Of a DNA stretch of 47,205 nucleotides, positions 8,885 through 19,666 are shown piece by piece; within the stretch, counting starts at the first letter, position 1; every line of letters begins with the position of its first letter. The stretch is from Rugosimonospora africana. GTDB taxonomy: Bacteria > Actinomycetota > Actinomycetes > Mycobacteriales > Micromonosporaceae. A program made the position numbers and the translations under genes. The notes under the pieces were generated by a model that was not told where the DNA came from, made no database searches, and saw only the letters and a program-made list of their open reading frames with translations. Location: NCBI RefSeq assembly GCF_016862975.1, contig NZ_BONZ01000020.1, positions 1-47,205 on the forward strand. The letters run 5' to 3'.

Positions 8885-8921
8885 GAGGGGAGATGCCTCG
8901 CTATCTGTCGGGGGTCAGGGA

Positions 8922-9464
8922 TCAGAGGCCGGCCGGACGTTGCGGGTCGCGCGACACGACCTCACCACGCTCGTCGACCCAACCTCGGGGACGGGCCGGG
9001 TTGCCCGCCACGAGTTGGTTGGGCAAGACGTCGCGGGTCACCACGGCGCCCGCTGCCACCAGGGCGTACTCGCCGATCTCGACGCCGCAGACGATGGTGG
9101 CATTGGCGCCGATCGACGCACCTCGGCGCACCCTGGTCGGGGTGATCTTCCAGTCGGTGTTGGTCGCCCGGGGATTGTGGTCGTTCGTGAACACCGCGCT
9201 CGGACCGACGAAAACGTCGTCCTCGATGGTGACGCCCACGTAGACCGAGACGTTGTTCTGGACCTTGACGTGGTCACCGATGGTGACGTCGGCGTCTACG
9301 TAGACGTTGCGACCGACGGTGCAGCCCGCACCGATGCGTGCCGTCGAACGCACGTGAGCCACGTGCCATATCTTTGTGCCCGGGCCGACCACAGCGCCAT
9401 TCTCGACTTCGGCGCTCGGATGGATGTAGGGCGACGGTTCGGGGGGAGAACCATCTGGCGACAC
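8922..9464 (-). CDS. Left-handed beta-helix sugar N-acetyltransferase (WbpD-like)
   Basis: Hexapeptide-repeat acyltransferase of 180 aa. The series IHPSAEVENGAVVGPGTKIW, VYVDADVTIGDHVKVQNNVS, VYVGVTIEDDVFVGPSAVFT and NDHNPRA is the pattern of WbpD/WlbB enzymes, which acetylate the 3-amino group of UDP-GlcNAc(3N)A from acetyl-CoA. The GTG start has AAAGGG about 8 nt upstream. It is the first gene of the minus-strand sugar enzymes and is divergent from gtrA, with a shared spacer of 116 nt. Enzyme class is secure; the natural substrate is inferred from its neighbours. Confidence 0.88.
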   Translation of the reverse strand: MSPDGSPPEPSPYIHPSAEVENGAVVGPGTKIWHVAHVRSTARIGAGCTVGRNVYVDADVTIGDHVKVQNNVSVYVGVTIEDDVFVGPSAVFTNDHNPRATNTDWKITPTRVRRGASIGANATIVCGVEIGEYALVAAGAVVTRDVLPNQLVAGNPARPRGWVDERGEVVSRDPQRPAGL

Positions 9465-9580
9465 AGACAGACCCTTTCGAAGAACGATTCAGCGTACCGC
9501 GACCGATCGCTGCACCCGGCGGAACGATAGCCTGTTCGATCTGGCCCCCGCATCAGGGGTCGCGGACAGGGGGAATTCGA

Positions 9581-9982
9581 GTGTCGTCGAGTCTTACCGC
9601 CTCTATCACCAACCTGAGCAGGCATAGCGCGGTCAGGTTCGTCCTGGTGGGCGGCACCAGCTTCATACTCGACGCCGGCACGCTCTTCTTGTTGCACGGT
9701 GTGTTGAAGCTCTGGTTACCGTTGGCGACGGTATTGGCATATGCCGTTGCATTCGTCGCCAACTTCGGCCTAAACCGCAAATGGGCCTTCGCCGCCGAGG
9801 GCCATGTCGGGCGCCAACTGCACCGCTATCTCTATCTCGTCGCCGCGAATCTGGTGCTGACCGTCGTGGGAGTGCAGGGACTGACCTGGCTGGGCCTGCC
9901 CTACCTGGTGTCGAAGGTGGTCACCTCGGGCGTGGTCGCGGCCATCAACTACGTGGCGTTCCGGTTGTGGGTCTTCCGCTGA
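9581..9982 (+). CDS. GtrA-like polytopic membrane protein (putative lipid-linked sugar flippase)
   Basis: Small membrane protein of 133 aa with four predicted helices: RFVLVGGTSFILDAGTLFLL, LATVLAYAVAFVANFGLNRKW, YLYLVAANLVLTVVGVQGLTW and a last helix ending AINYVAFRLWVF. FGLNRKWAF after helix 2 and the final NY.AFR.WVF are GtrA hallmarks. GtrA proteins are thought to flip polyprenyl-phosphate sugars across the membrane. I chose the GTG at 9581 because AGGGGGAA sits 6 nt upstream; the longer frame upstream overlaps the divergent spacer. It is the only plus-strand gene in the cassette and fits functionally with the GT2 gene at 5897. Confidence 0.88.
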   Translation: MSSSLTASITNLSRHSAVRFVLVGGTSFILDAGTLFLLHGVLKLWLPLATVLAYAVAFVANFGLNRKWAFAAEGHVGRQLHRYLYLVAANLVLTVVGVQGLTWLGLPYLVSKVVTSGVVAAINYVAFRLWVFR

Positions 9983-10045
9983 GTGCCCCGGTGCCACCCG
10001 GGAGCGCAGCGGCCTCAGGAACCCGCCGGAGCGCCGCCCGGGCGG

Positions 10046-11989
10046 TCAGCCGCCCGCGTTGAAGTCCACGACCTCCAGCTTCCCCGACGGCAGCGTGGCG
10101 GCGAACGCGCGCAGGTCGGCCAGGTCCTGCGGATCCTTGGCGATCACCCGTACCGGCCTCGTGCTGCTCGCGATGAGCGGCTCGATCTGCGGCAGGTTGT
10201 GCTTGCCGTTCCAGGGACGGATGTGCTGCGCGAAGTCCTCGGCCGTGCCGTACTGGTGGTGCATGATGCCGAGGTAGATGGTGGTGTAGAACTGCGGCCA
10301 CTGGCCGTCCATGTAGACCACGGTGAGCTTGTCGTCGGCGTGCGGGAAGCGCTGGAACACCGCGACCGTGTCGCGTGCCGCCGGGCTCGGCTCCGCAGTC
10401 CGGCCGGTGAGGTAGCGCCGGCCCTCGCTCATCGAGGTCGCCGTGCCCCGGGCGAAGTACCCGACCGACCCGATCGCCACGATCGCGGCCGCGACCGGGG
10501 TGACCAGCCGCCACCAGGAGCGGTGGGACAGCCTCGGCGGCAGCCGTAGCACCGCGGCGAGGACGCCGCTGGCCACCAGGATCACGATGATCGCCTCGTG
10601 CAGCGTCTTGTACCAGAAGTACGAGGCCCCCGCGTTGGCCGCCTGGTACTTGTTGACGCCGGCCGAGAACGCCCCGACCACGATGACCGCGACCGCCGCG
10701 ACCACGCCGAACCGGCGGCGCCGGGCGATCAGCAGGATCGAGGCGGCGACGCAGGCCAGCCCGAGTCCCCAGAGCGGGTGGGTGCGCACCGGGATCGCCT
10801 GCCCGTTCTGCAGCAGTACGGTGCCCGGATCGGCGGACCGGTTCAGCAGTGGGGGCACGGCGGCCAGCGCCAGCGACACCACCCCGACGACGAGCGTGTA
10901 CCGCCACCGGGGCAGCACCCGCCGCCGGTACGCGACCAGCCATCCGAGCGCGATGACGCCGGCCACCGGCAGGAACAGGTAGTAGGTGAACGAGATCGCC
11001 ACCAGCAGCGCGCCGACCAGGAGGATCTGCTCACGGTCCCGGGCAATGGGGCGGATCGCGACGCCGGCCAGCATCGCCACCACGGCCAGGGACGTGACCT
11101 CCTGCGGGTACCCGGAGTCGAACACCGTGATCGGGACGTCGAGCAGCAGGTATGCGGTGATCAGCGCGCCGAGTGCGCCGGCCCGCCAGATCCCGACACT
11201 GGGGCCGGCCACCCGCTGCGCCGCCCACAGGACCGCGAGACACATCGCGATGAACCCGAAGGTGTGCAGCCAGATGAAGTTGCTCGTCCAGGTCAGCGGG
11301 TTGCCCGGCACGGCCGAGGACTCGAGGAAGTTCTCCAGCAGGGCGTAGGTGAAGTGCCCACCCTGCGGGTAGGTCAGGAAGCCCGGCTCGTAGACGTGAC
11401 CGATCGACTGCGCCTTGTGCAGGAACAGGTAACCGCCCTGGGTCCGGATCGTGTCGTAGATCATCAGGTGCCGGGAGAAGTCCTCGACGTGCATGAACAG
11501 CGACAACCGGCCGGCCAGGTCGCGGCGTACCAGTGGGAGGAGCGCGACGGCCGCGCACACCGCGGCGTATCCCAGGGTGATCAGGTCGGATCGCCGGAGC
11601 AGCCGCGGCAGCTGCGGGCGGCGGCCGGTGACCGCCGCGACGGCGGTCAGCACCGTGCCGCCCAGCCCGGCGGCACCGACCGGGGCCAGGTGCCAGGGCC
11701 AGACCGACAGCAGAAGCCCGGCGGCCAGGGTCGCCCCGAATACCAGCGCCATCGCGCACATCAGGCGGTCGAGCACGGTACGTCCGGCGCGCAGCAGCGA
11801 GGCGGTCGCCAGCAGCAGCAGCGGCGGCAGCAGCCAGTCCACGTGGGCCAGGTTGGTCAGGAGCGGCACGACCCAGGACGCGACGAGGGCGACCAGCAAC
11901 GGCACGAGACGCTTGCGGCCGGTGGCCGGCGACGTCTCGGTGGCGGGGACGGTGGGCGGGCGTTCAGTGGACATGTTGCCGGTGATCAC
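10046..11989 (-). CDS. Large polytopic membrane protein, GT-C-like, function unknown
   Basis: A 647-aa protein with at least twelve hydrophobic segments and a C-terminal soluble domain of about 130 residues (after YFARGTATSM). The segment MHVEDFSRHLMIYDTIRTQG, in a large loop after the third or fourth helix, and YPQGGHFTYALLENFL recall GT-C glycosyltransferase loops with acidic residues. I do not recognise a named family. The GTG at 11989 has AGGGGG 9 nt upstream; an ATG at 11974 is an alternative. Two strong hairpins separate it from arc, so it probably has its own promoter. Its place beside gtrA and the sugar genes suggests a role in cell-surface glycan assembly. Confidence 0.75.
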   Translation of the reverse strand: MITGNMSTERPPTVPATETSPATGRKRLVPLLVALVASWVVPLLTNLAHVDWLLPPLLLLATASLLRAGRTVLDRLMCAMALVFGATLAAGLLLSVWPWHLAPVGAAGLGGTVLTAVAAVTGRRPQLPRLLRRSDLITLGYAAVCAAVALLPLVRRDLAGRLSLFMHVEDFSRHLMIYDTIRTQGGYLFLHKAQSIGHVYEPGFLTYPQGGHFTYALLENFLESSAVPGNPLTWTSNFIWLHTFGFIAMCLAVLWAAQRVAGPSVGIWRAGALGALITAYLLLDVPITVFDSGYPQEVTSLAVVAMLAGVAIRPIARDREQILLVGALLVAISFTYYLFLPVAGVIALGWLVAYRRRVLPRWRYTLVVGVVSLALAAVPPLLNRSADPGTVLLQNGQAIPVRTHPLWGLGLACVAASILLIARRRRFGVVAAVAVIVVGAFSAGVNKYQAANAGASYFWYKTLHEAIIVILVASGVLAAVLRLPPRLSHRSWWRLVTPVAAAIVAIGSVGYFARGTATSMSEGRRYLTGRTAEPSPAARDTVAVFQRFPHADDKLTVVYMDGQWPQFYTTIYLGIMHHQYGTAEDFAQHIRPWNGKHNLPQIEPLIASSTRPVRVIAKDPQDLADLRAFAATLPSGKLEVVDFNAGG

Positions 11990-12074
11990 TGTGTGCGGCC
12001 CCCTGCCGTCGCCAGATGTCGGGCCCGGCCACGATCACCGGGCGCTGTCCGACGGCATATTACGTCCCTTTGGT

Positions 12075-12096
12075 GGGTGCCGGCGCGCCGGCACCC
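12075..12096. terminator. Perfect 22-bp GC-rich palindrome downstream of arc
   Basis: GGGTGCCGGCG followed by its exact complement CGCCGGCACCC. It lies in the 195-nt spacer between arc and the membrane protein, on the far side of the longer hairpin at 12106-12150. It could support transcript termination or bind a dimeric regulator of the downstream gene. Confidence 0.55.
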
Positions 12097-12105
12097 GGCA
12101 GCGTA

Positions 12106-12150
12106 CGTGGTACGGCAGGGCTGCCCTGTGGGTCGCCCTGCCGTACCACG
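12106..12150 (-). terminator. Hairpin terminator of arc
   Basis: A perfect 15-bp stem (12106-12120 paired with 12136-12150) with a 15-nt loop starts about 35 nt beyond the arc stop codon. There is no T-tract, as is usual for high-GC actinobacterial terminators. It marks the end of the arc transcript and separates it from the sugar cassette. Confidence 0.7.
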
Positions 12151-12184
12151 ATCATGCCGCTCTCCGGTCCCCTGCGGGGGACCG

Positions 12185-13966
12185 TTACAGGTACTGTCCG
12201 GTATTGGTCACCGTGTCGATCGAGCGCCCGGATTCGGTGCCCTTGCCTCCGGAGACCAGCGTGCGGATGTAGACGATCCGCTCGCCCTTCTTGCCGGAGA
12301 TCCGTGCCCAGTCGTCCGGGTTGGTCGTGTTGGGCAGGTCCTCGTTCTCCCGGAACTCGTCGACGCACGCGTCGAGCAGGTGCTGCAGGCGCAGCCCCTT
12401 GCGGGCCGAGGACAGGTACTCCTTGATCGCCATCTTCTTCGCCCGGTCGACGATGTTCTGGATCATGGCGCCGGAGTTGAAGTCCTTGAAGTACAGGACC
12501 TCCTTGTCACCGTTGGCGTAGGTGACCTCCAGGAACCGGTTTTCCTCCGTCTCCGAGTACATCCGCAGCACCGCGGCCTCGATCATCGCGGCCACGCACG
12601 CCTTGGGGTCGCCCCCGTGCTCGGCGACGTCGTCGTCGGCGAGCGGCAGGTCCGACAGGATGTACTTGCTGAAGATGTCCCGTGCGGCCTCGGCGTCCGG
12701 TCGCTCGATCTTGATCTTCACGTCGAGCCGACCCGGGCGCAGGATCGCCGGGTCGATCATGTCCTCACGGTTGGACGCGCCGATCACGATGACGTTTTCC
12801 AGGCCCTCCACGCCGTCGATCTCGGAGAGCAACTGGGGAACGATCGTGTTCTCCACGTCGGACGAGACGCCGGAGCCACGAGTGCGGAAGACCGAGTCCA
12901 TCTCGTCGAAGAACACGATCACCGGTGTGCCCTCGCTGGCCTTCTCCCGGGCGCGCTGGAAGATCAGCCGGATGTGGCGCTCAGTCTCGCCGACGTACTT
13001 GTTGAGCAGCTCGGGCCCCTTGATGTTGAGGAAGTAGCTGGTGTGCTTCTCCTCGCCACGCCGCTCGGCGATCTTCTTGGCCAGCGAGTTGGCCACCGCC
13101 TTCGCGATCAGGGTCTTGCCGCAGCCGGGCGGCCCGTAGAGCAGCACGCCCTTCGGGGGCCGCAGCTGGTGCTCACGGAACAGGTCGGCGTGCAGGAAGG
13201 GCAACTCGACGGCGTCGCGGATCTGCTCGATCTGCGAGTGCAGGCCGCCGATGTCCTCGTACCCGACGTCCGGCACCTCCTCGAGTACCAGCTCCTCGAC
13301 CTCGCTCTTGGGCACCCGCTCGTACGCGTAGGCCGAACGCGGCTCGATGAGCAGCGAGTCGCCGGAACGCAGCGCCGCCACGTTCAGGCTCTCCGCCAGG
13401 TGCACCACCCGCTCCTCGTCGGCGTGGGAGATGACCAGGGCGCGGTCGGGCTTGCCATCGATCGGGCTGTCCAGGACCTCCTTGAGCATCACCACCTCGC
13501 CGGCGCGCTCGAAGCCGAACGCGTCGACGATGTTGAGGGCATCATTCAGCAGGACTTCCTGGCCCCGGCGCAGTTCTTCGGCCGCGAGTGCCGGAGAGAC
13601 CGCGACCCGCAGCTTGCGACCGCCGGTGAACACGTCCACCGTGCCGTCCTCATGCCGCCCGAGGAACACGCCGTAGCCGCTGGGCGGCTGGGCGAGCCGG
13701 TCGATCTCCTCCTTGAGGGTCACGATCTGGGCACGCGCCTCCTTCAGCGTGGCCACCAGCCGCTCGTTGTTCTCGGTCAGCCGGGCCAGCTGAGACTGAG
13801 TCGCGGCAAGCCGCTCCTCCAACTGGCGCACGTGCCGCGGGCTCTCGGTCAGCTTGCGCCGCACCAAGGCGAGTTCCTCCTGAAGGAACGCGACCTGGGT
13901 CGAGAGATCGTGGGCCTCCTTCTCCCAACGGGCGGCGCGGGTCTCCGCGTCGTCACTACGTGCCAC
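12185..13966 (-). CDS. arc: Proteasome-associated AAA ATPase Arc/Mpa
   Basis: Hexameric unfoldase that binds pupylated proteins and feeds them into the 20S core. The 593-aa protein has the full layout. A coiled coil at about residues 20-95 captures Pup, and tandem OB-type domains span about 97-210. The AAA module has Walker A GPPGCGKT (278-285) and Walker [11 protein letters not shown] (349-358). The sequence ends in GQYL, the C-terminal Tyr-penultimate motif that opens the proteasome gate. The GTG start is preceded by GGGGAGG with 7-nt spacing. In many actinobacteria arc lies close to dop and pup; here about 8 kb of sugar genes intervene. A possible -10 (TAGTGT, 14003-14008 complement) lies upstream. 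Confidence 0.97.
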   Translation of the reverse strand: MARSDDAETRAARWEKEAHDLSTQVAFLQEELALVRRKLTESPRHVRQLEERLAATQSQLARLTENNERLVATLKEARAQIVTLKEEIDRLAQPPSGYGVFLGRHEDGTVDVFTGGRKLRVAVSPALAAEELRRGQEVLLNDALNIVDAFGFERAGEVVMLKEVLDSPIDGKPDRALVISHADEERVVHLAESLNVAALRSGDSLLIEPRSAYAYERVPKSEVEELVLEEVPDVGYEDIGGLHSQIEQIRDAVELPFLHADLFREHQLRPPKGVLLYGPPGCGKTLIAKAVANSLAKKIAERRGEEKHTSYFLNIKGPELLNKYVGETERHIRLIFQRAREKASEGTPVIVFFDEMDSVFRTRGSGVSSDVENTIVPQLLSEIDGVEGLENVIVIGASNREDMIDPAILRPGRLDVKIKIERPDAEAARDIFSKYILSDLPLADDDVAEHGGDPKACVAAMIEAAVLRMYSETEENRFLEVTYANGDKEVLYFKDFNSGAMIQNIVDRAKKMAIKEYLSSARKGLRLQHLLDACVDEFRENEDLPNTTNPDDWARISGKKGERIVYIRTLVSGGKGTESGRSIDTVTNTGQYL

Positions 13967-14331
13967 GTCCCACCTCCCCGGGGGCTCGAACGTTGTGGTC
14001 TAACACTAACCGCTGATCGCCTCTGTTCGCCCCTACCGGCTAGGCCGTCACAGACTCTTATTGTTCCGGGTACCTTCAGGGTGATGTTCGCGGCATTTTC
14101 CGGGCGGTTCGGCGTGTCGGCGTTGACCGATGGGCTGAGCGCCAAGAACGCGCCGTCCGCACCGCGGTCGGGAATGCTCGACGCGGCCGGCGACCGCCCG
14201 CCGGGCCACGTCCCGGGCATCCGGAGCAGCGGCGCGACCCGGACCCGTCGCGGCCGATCGATGGCCGCGAGATCGCTGGCCCGGACACCGAGGACCGATC
14301 CCCCGTATCGCCTCTCACCGCTCATCATGGG
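13967..14331. other. Spacer upstream of arc, no confident gene
   Basis: 365 nt between arc and the 193-aa gene. It holds the arc ribosome binding site and a possible arc -10 box (TAGTGT on the minus strand, 14003-14008). An 83-codon plus-strand frame begins at the ATG at 14084, but it lacks a ribosome binding site and recognisable features. Minus-strand frames here are Arg/Pro-rich and look non-coding. I see no RNA gene. Confidence 0.5.
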
Positions 14332-14913
14332 CTAAATGGGACGACCGACGAGGGACGCCACCAGGCGGGCGAACTCCTCCAGGCGCGCGATCTGCCCGGC
14401 TCCCCCGTCGTCGAGCGTCTTGCCGAACCGCAGCGCGTCGTGCCGGATCAGCGTGCTGGCCTCCTCGCTGGCGACGGTGCCGAGACCGGCCTCGTCCAGC
14501 GAGCTGAGCAGCAGGTACACGTCCACGCTGTCGACCCGGACCGGCCCGCCGCCGCCCCGCGTCAGCCGTCGCCGGCAGCCCACCTCGGTCACCGCGGACA
14601 GCGGCACCACCCGCAGCGAAGAGGTCATCGAGCCGGGTGGGCCCTCGCTGGGCGGCACGTCCTCGCCGTGCCAGAGCACCAGCCGGGTGCCGTCGCAGAC
14701 CACGACCTCCTGCCAGACGCCGTTGACCTCGTTCACGAACCGTTCGAGGGTGAAGCCGAGAACGGTGGCGCCGCGCAGCACTCCGCCCAGCGCGTCGAGG
14801 GCCACCTCCGGATCGCGCAGGTAGGCCCGCGCGGCGGACTCCAGGTCGGGGTACGGCGACCAGTCCGGGAAGACGGCGGGCAGGTCGTTGAACGCGGGAC
14901 CGGACGGGGTCAT
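14332..14913 (-). CDS. Conserved-looking hypothetical protein, 193 aa
   Basis: I do not recognise the family. The protein looks soluble and real: normal codon use, alternating hydrophobic strands in the centre (RGATVLGFTLERFVNEVNGV, WQEVVVCDGTRLVLWHGEDV) and a helical C-terminus ending LEEFARLVASLVGRP. There is no signal peptide, membrane segment or clear catalytic motif. It lies 82 nt downstream of trmI on the same strand and 365 nt upstream of arc, so it probably belongs to the M50-trmI transcript. Its position beside TrmI and the proteasome ATPase is suggestive only. Confidence 0.75.
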   Translation of the reverse strand: MTPSGPAFNDLPAVFPDWSPYPDLESAARAYLRDPEVALDALGGVLRGATVLGFTLERFVNEVNGVWQEVVVCDGTRLVLWHGEDVPPSEGPPGSMTSSLRVVPLSAVTEVGCRRRLTRGGGGPVRVDSVDVYLLLSSLDEAGLGTVASEEASTLIRHDALRFGKTLDDGGAGQIARLEEFARLVASLVGRPI

Positions 14914-14995
14914 GCGGCCTCGCTCTCCGTGCTGCCCGGGCGGGCGGGTCGAGGGGTCCGGGCACCGCCCGGCGCAGGGGTGCGGACGCGACCGG

Positions 14996-17497
<2,502 letters not shown>

Positions 17498-18799
17498 ATG
17501 ACGGTGCACGCGGCGACGACGGGTCCGGGTAAGGCGAACACGGCACTAGACGACTCGGCACCAGACGACTCGGCACCAGACGCCGCGGCACCGGGAGACG
17601 CGGCACCAGACGTCGCAGCGCCGAGAGACGCGGCACCGGCCTGGGCGGGCGGCATACCCGCCCAGGGCAAGGGTCCGGAGTTCCACCGGTCTGGCTCGGC
17701 GCGTCTGCCGCGCGACGCCCCAGGCAGGTCGCCGGGATCGGCACCGGCCGGGGGCACACCGGAGGAGGCCGCGCCCCGCCGGCCCTCGCTGTCCCCCTCC
17801 CGGGCGGCCGACTTCAAGACCTGTCCCCTGCTCTACCGGTTCCGCTCCATCGACCGGCTCCCCGAGCGGCCGACGCCGGACCAGTTGCGGGGCACCCTGG
17901 TGCACGCGGTGCTCGACCGGCTGTTCGACCTGCCGGCGGCCGATCGCGTCCCGCAGCGGGCTGTCGACCTGGTCGAGCCGGAGTGGCGGCGGATGGTCGA
18001 GGAGCAGGCCGACCTGCTGGAGGTGTTCACCGCCGCCCCGGCACCCGGCGAGACCGGGGGCACCGCTCCGGCCGACCCGCCAGCCGCTCCCGCTGACGGA
18101 CCGGCGGCTCCCGCTGACGGCCCGACCGCTGCCGCCGACGGGCCGGCCGCTGCCGCTGACGGGCCGGCGGCTCCCGCCGACGGGCCTGCCGGGCCGGCCG
18201 ACGTGCCCGCCGGGCCGCGCGCCGTCGCCATGACCGCCGAGGAGTTCCTGGCCGGCGCCAGGGACCTGCTCGGTGGGTACTTCGCCGTCGAGGATCCGCG
18301 CCGGCTGGCGCCCGCCGAGCGGGAGTGCCTGGTCAGCGTCGAGGTCGACGACGGCCGGCTGCTGCTGCGCGGATACATCGACCGGCTCGACGAGTCTCCG
18401 GCCGGCGACCTGCGGGTGGTCGACTACAAGACCGGTGGCGCGCCACGCGAGGCGTTCGAGGCGCGGGCCCTGTTCCAGCTCAAGTTCTACGCGCTGGTGC
18501 TCTGGCGCACCCGCGGCGTGGTCCCGAAGGTGCTGCGCCTGCTCTATCTCAAAGACGCCGAGATCTGCGACTACGCGCCCGAGGTCGACGAGCTGGACCG
18601 GTTCGAGCGCACGCTGATCGCGCTGTGGGACGCGATCGACCGGGCCACCGCAGAGCGCGACTTCCGGCCCAAGCCGAGCCGCCTGTGCGGCTGGTGCGCG
18701 CACCAGGCGCTGTGTCCGGCATACGGTGGCACCCCGCCACCGTTCCCGCAGCTCGTGGTGGCGCCGTCGGCGGAGCCGCCGGGCCCGATGGACAACTGA
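17498..18799 (+). CDS. RecB-family PD-(D/E)XK nuclease with predicted Fe-S cluster
   Basis: Single-domain exonuclease of the RecB/AddB/Cas4 type, 433 aa. SPSRAADFKTCPLLYRF carries the first cluster Cys109; Cys397, Cys400 and Cys406 (LCGWCAHQALCP) complete a 4Fe-4S set. His136 (GTLVHAVLD), Asp295 (RGYIDRLD), Asp309 and Lys311 (VVDYKTGG) form the nuclease site. Unusual additions are an N-terminal Ala/Asp/Pro-rich region of about 95 residues and a heptapeptide-repeat linker at about residues 190-238. Residues 63-78 come from a palindromic element. The ATG has no ribosome binding site but a TAGCCT box 6 nt upstream. A response regulator begins 3 nt after the stop. The role, DNA repair or otherwise, is not proven. 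Confidence 0.9.
   Translation: MTVHAATTGPGKANTALDDSAPDDSAPDAAAPGDAAPDVAAPRDAAPAWAGGIPAQGKGPEFHRSGSARLPRDAPGRSPGSAPAGGTPEEAAPRRPSLSPSRAADFKTCPLLYRFRSIDRLPERPTPDQLRGTLVHAVLDRLFDLPAADRVPQRAVDLVEPEWRRMVEEQADLLEVFTAAPAPGETGGTAPADPPAAPADGPAAPADGPTAAADGPAAAADGPAAPADGPAGPADVPAGPRAVAMTAEEFLAGARDLLGGYFAVEDPRRLAPAERECLVSVEVDDGRLLLRGYIDRLDESPAGDLRVVDYKTGGAPREAFEARALFQLKFYALVLWRTRGVVPKVLRLLYLKDAEICDYAPEVDELDRFERTLIALWDAIDRATAERDFRPKPSRLCGWCAHQALCPAYGGTPPPFPQLVVAPSAEPPGPMDN
17684..17730 (+). repeat. Palindromic element copy 3, in-frame inside the nuclease gene
   Basis: The segment beginning CACCGGTCTGGCTCGGCGCG is inverted relative to copy 4 and matches copy 1 closely over its first half (GGTCTGGCTCGGCGC then TCTG). 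It is read as codons 63-78, giving HRSGSARLPRDAPGRS. The reading frame is the same as in copy 5 in livG. Confidence 0.8.
18065..18211 (+). repeat. 21-bp tandem repeats encoding a heptapeptide linker
   Basis: Seven units of 21 bp, of the type GCTCCCGCTGACGGACCGGC plus one base, encode APADGPA variants. The first unit and the last (GPADVPA) are degenerate. They form a disordered linker between the N-terminal Cys helix and the catalytic core of the RecB-like nuclease. A multiple of three keeps the frame, so copy number could vary. Confidence 0.85.
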
Positions 18800-18802
18800 A
18801 CC

Positions 18803-19507
18803 GTGGCCACCCGCCGGCCGGTGCGGCTGCTGATCGCCGACGACCAGGCGTTGCAGCGCACCGGATTCCGCACCGTCCTGGCCGCCCACGGCGACCTGCA
18901 CGTGGTCGGCGAGGCGGGTGACGGGACGGAGGCGGTCGACCTGGCCCGCCGGCTGCTGCCCGATGTCGTCCTGATGGACGTCCGGCTGCCGCGCCTGGAC
19001 GGCATCGCGGCCACCCGGGCGATCGCCGCCAGCGGGTTGCCGGTCCGGGTGCTCATCCTGACCAGCTTCGACGTCGACGACTACGTGGTCGGCGCGTTGC
19101 GGGCCGGGGCGCGCGGCTTCCTGGCCAAGGACGTGGCCAGCGAGGACCTGGTCGCGGCGATCCACACCATCGCGGCCGGGGGCGCCGTGATCGCACCGCC
19201 CGTCCTGGGCCGCCTGCTGGACCGGTTCGGCGCGGCGCTGCCCGATCCGGCCGAGCGGGTTCCGGACAGCCTGTCCGCGCTGACCGACCGCGAGCGGGAG
19301 GTGCTCGTGGAGGTCGCCCGGGGGTGGACCAACGCCGAGATCGCGGCGCGGCTGTCGGTCAGCGAGACCACGGTCAAGACGCACGTCGCGCACGTGCTGG
19401 CCAAGCTCGGCGTGCGCGACCGGGTGCAGGCGGTGGTGCTGGCCTACGAGTGCGGCCTGGTGCGTCCGGGCGCCCGGGCGGCGGCGCCGGCCCGAGGTCA
19501 ACCCTGA
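18803..19507 (+). CDS. NarL/LuxR-family response regulator (orphan)
   Basis: DNA-binding response regulator of 234 aa. The receiver domain has the acidic pair in LLIADDQALQR (Asp13, Asp14), phosphoacceptor Asp59 in VLMDVRLPRLDG and the conserved Lys in GFLAKDVASEDL. The LuxR helix-turn-helix is LTDREREVLVEVARGWTNAE through VSETTVKTHVAHVLAKLGVR. The pocket is complete, so it should be phosphorylated, but there is no kinase gene nearby. The GTG start lies 3 nt after the nuclease stop, implying one transcript. A 17-bp duplication and a strong hairpin end the unit. The MacB-like transporter that follows may be a target, an inference from position. Confidence 0.9.
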   Translation: MATRRPVRLLIADDQALQRTGFRTVLAAHGDLHVVGEAGDGTEAVDLARRLLPDVVLMDVRLPRLDGIAATRAIAASGLPVRVLILTSFDVDDYVVGALRAGARGFLAKDVASEDLVAAIHTIAAGGAVIAPPVLGRLLDRFGAALPDPAERVPDSLSALTDREREVLVEVARGWTNAEIAARLSVSETTVKTHVAHVLAKLGVRDRVQAVVLAYECGLVRPGARAAAPARGQP

Positions 19508-19529
19508 CTCGGGGTCAACCCTGACTCCG
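19496..19529 (+). repeat. 17-bp direct duplication at the end of the regulator gene
   Basis: GGTCAACCCTGACTC occurs at 19496-19510 and again at 19513-19527. The first copy contains the stop codon of the response regulator (TGA, 19505-19507). Confidence 0.8.
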
Positions 19530-19552
19530 GGTGGGGGCTGACCCCCACCCGG
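19527..19552 (+). terminator. Hairpin terminator of the nuclease-regulator transcript
   Basis: A perfect 11-bp stem, CCGGGTGGGGG paired with CCCCCACCCGG, with a 4-nt loop, 20 nt after the regulator stop. Very stable and well placed for a terminator. Confidence 0.75.
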
Positions 19553-19618
19553 AATTCCGCCTCGGTTACACCCGTGGGCGGAGGTCGGCAGCCGATCGTG
19601 CCCCGAGGATGGGCAGTG

Positions 19619-19643
19619 CCGGCCGGGTGAACCGCCCGGCCGG
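19619..19643 (+). promoter_or_regulatory. 5' hairpin before the MacB-like operon
   Basis: CCGGCCGGG at 19619-19627 pairs perfectly with CCCGGCCGG at 19635-19643 across a 7-nt loop. It sits just upstream of the ribosome binding site (GGAGG, 19657-19661) of the ABC ATPase gene, so it could be a transcript leader structure or an operator. Confidence 0.45.
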
Positions 19644-19666
19644 TCCACATCACTCGGGAGGAATCG

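Noticed and set aside
13978-13996. tRNA T-arm-like GTTCGAGCCCC
   Set aside because: No acceptor stem or anticodon arm can be built around it, and it merges with the arc ribosome binding site.
10598-14335. 1245-codon open frame on the plus strand
   Set aside because: It lies antisense to the membrane protein and arc genes, is Arg/Gly/Pro/His-rich, has no domain and no ribosome binding site. Long antisense frames are expected at this GC content.
14084-14335. 83-codon plus-strand frame upstream of arc
   Set aside because: No ribosome binding site or domain; overlaps the likely arc promoter region.
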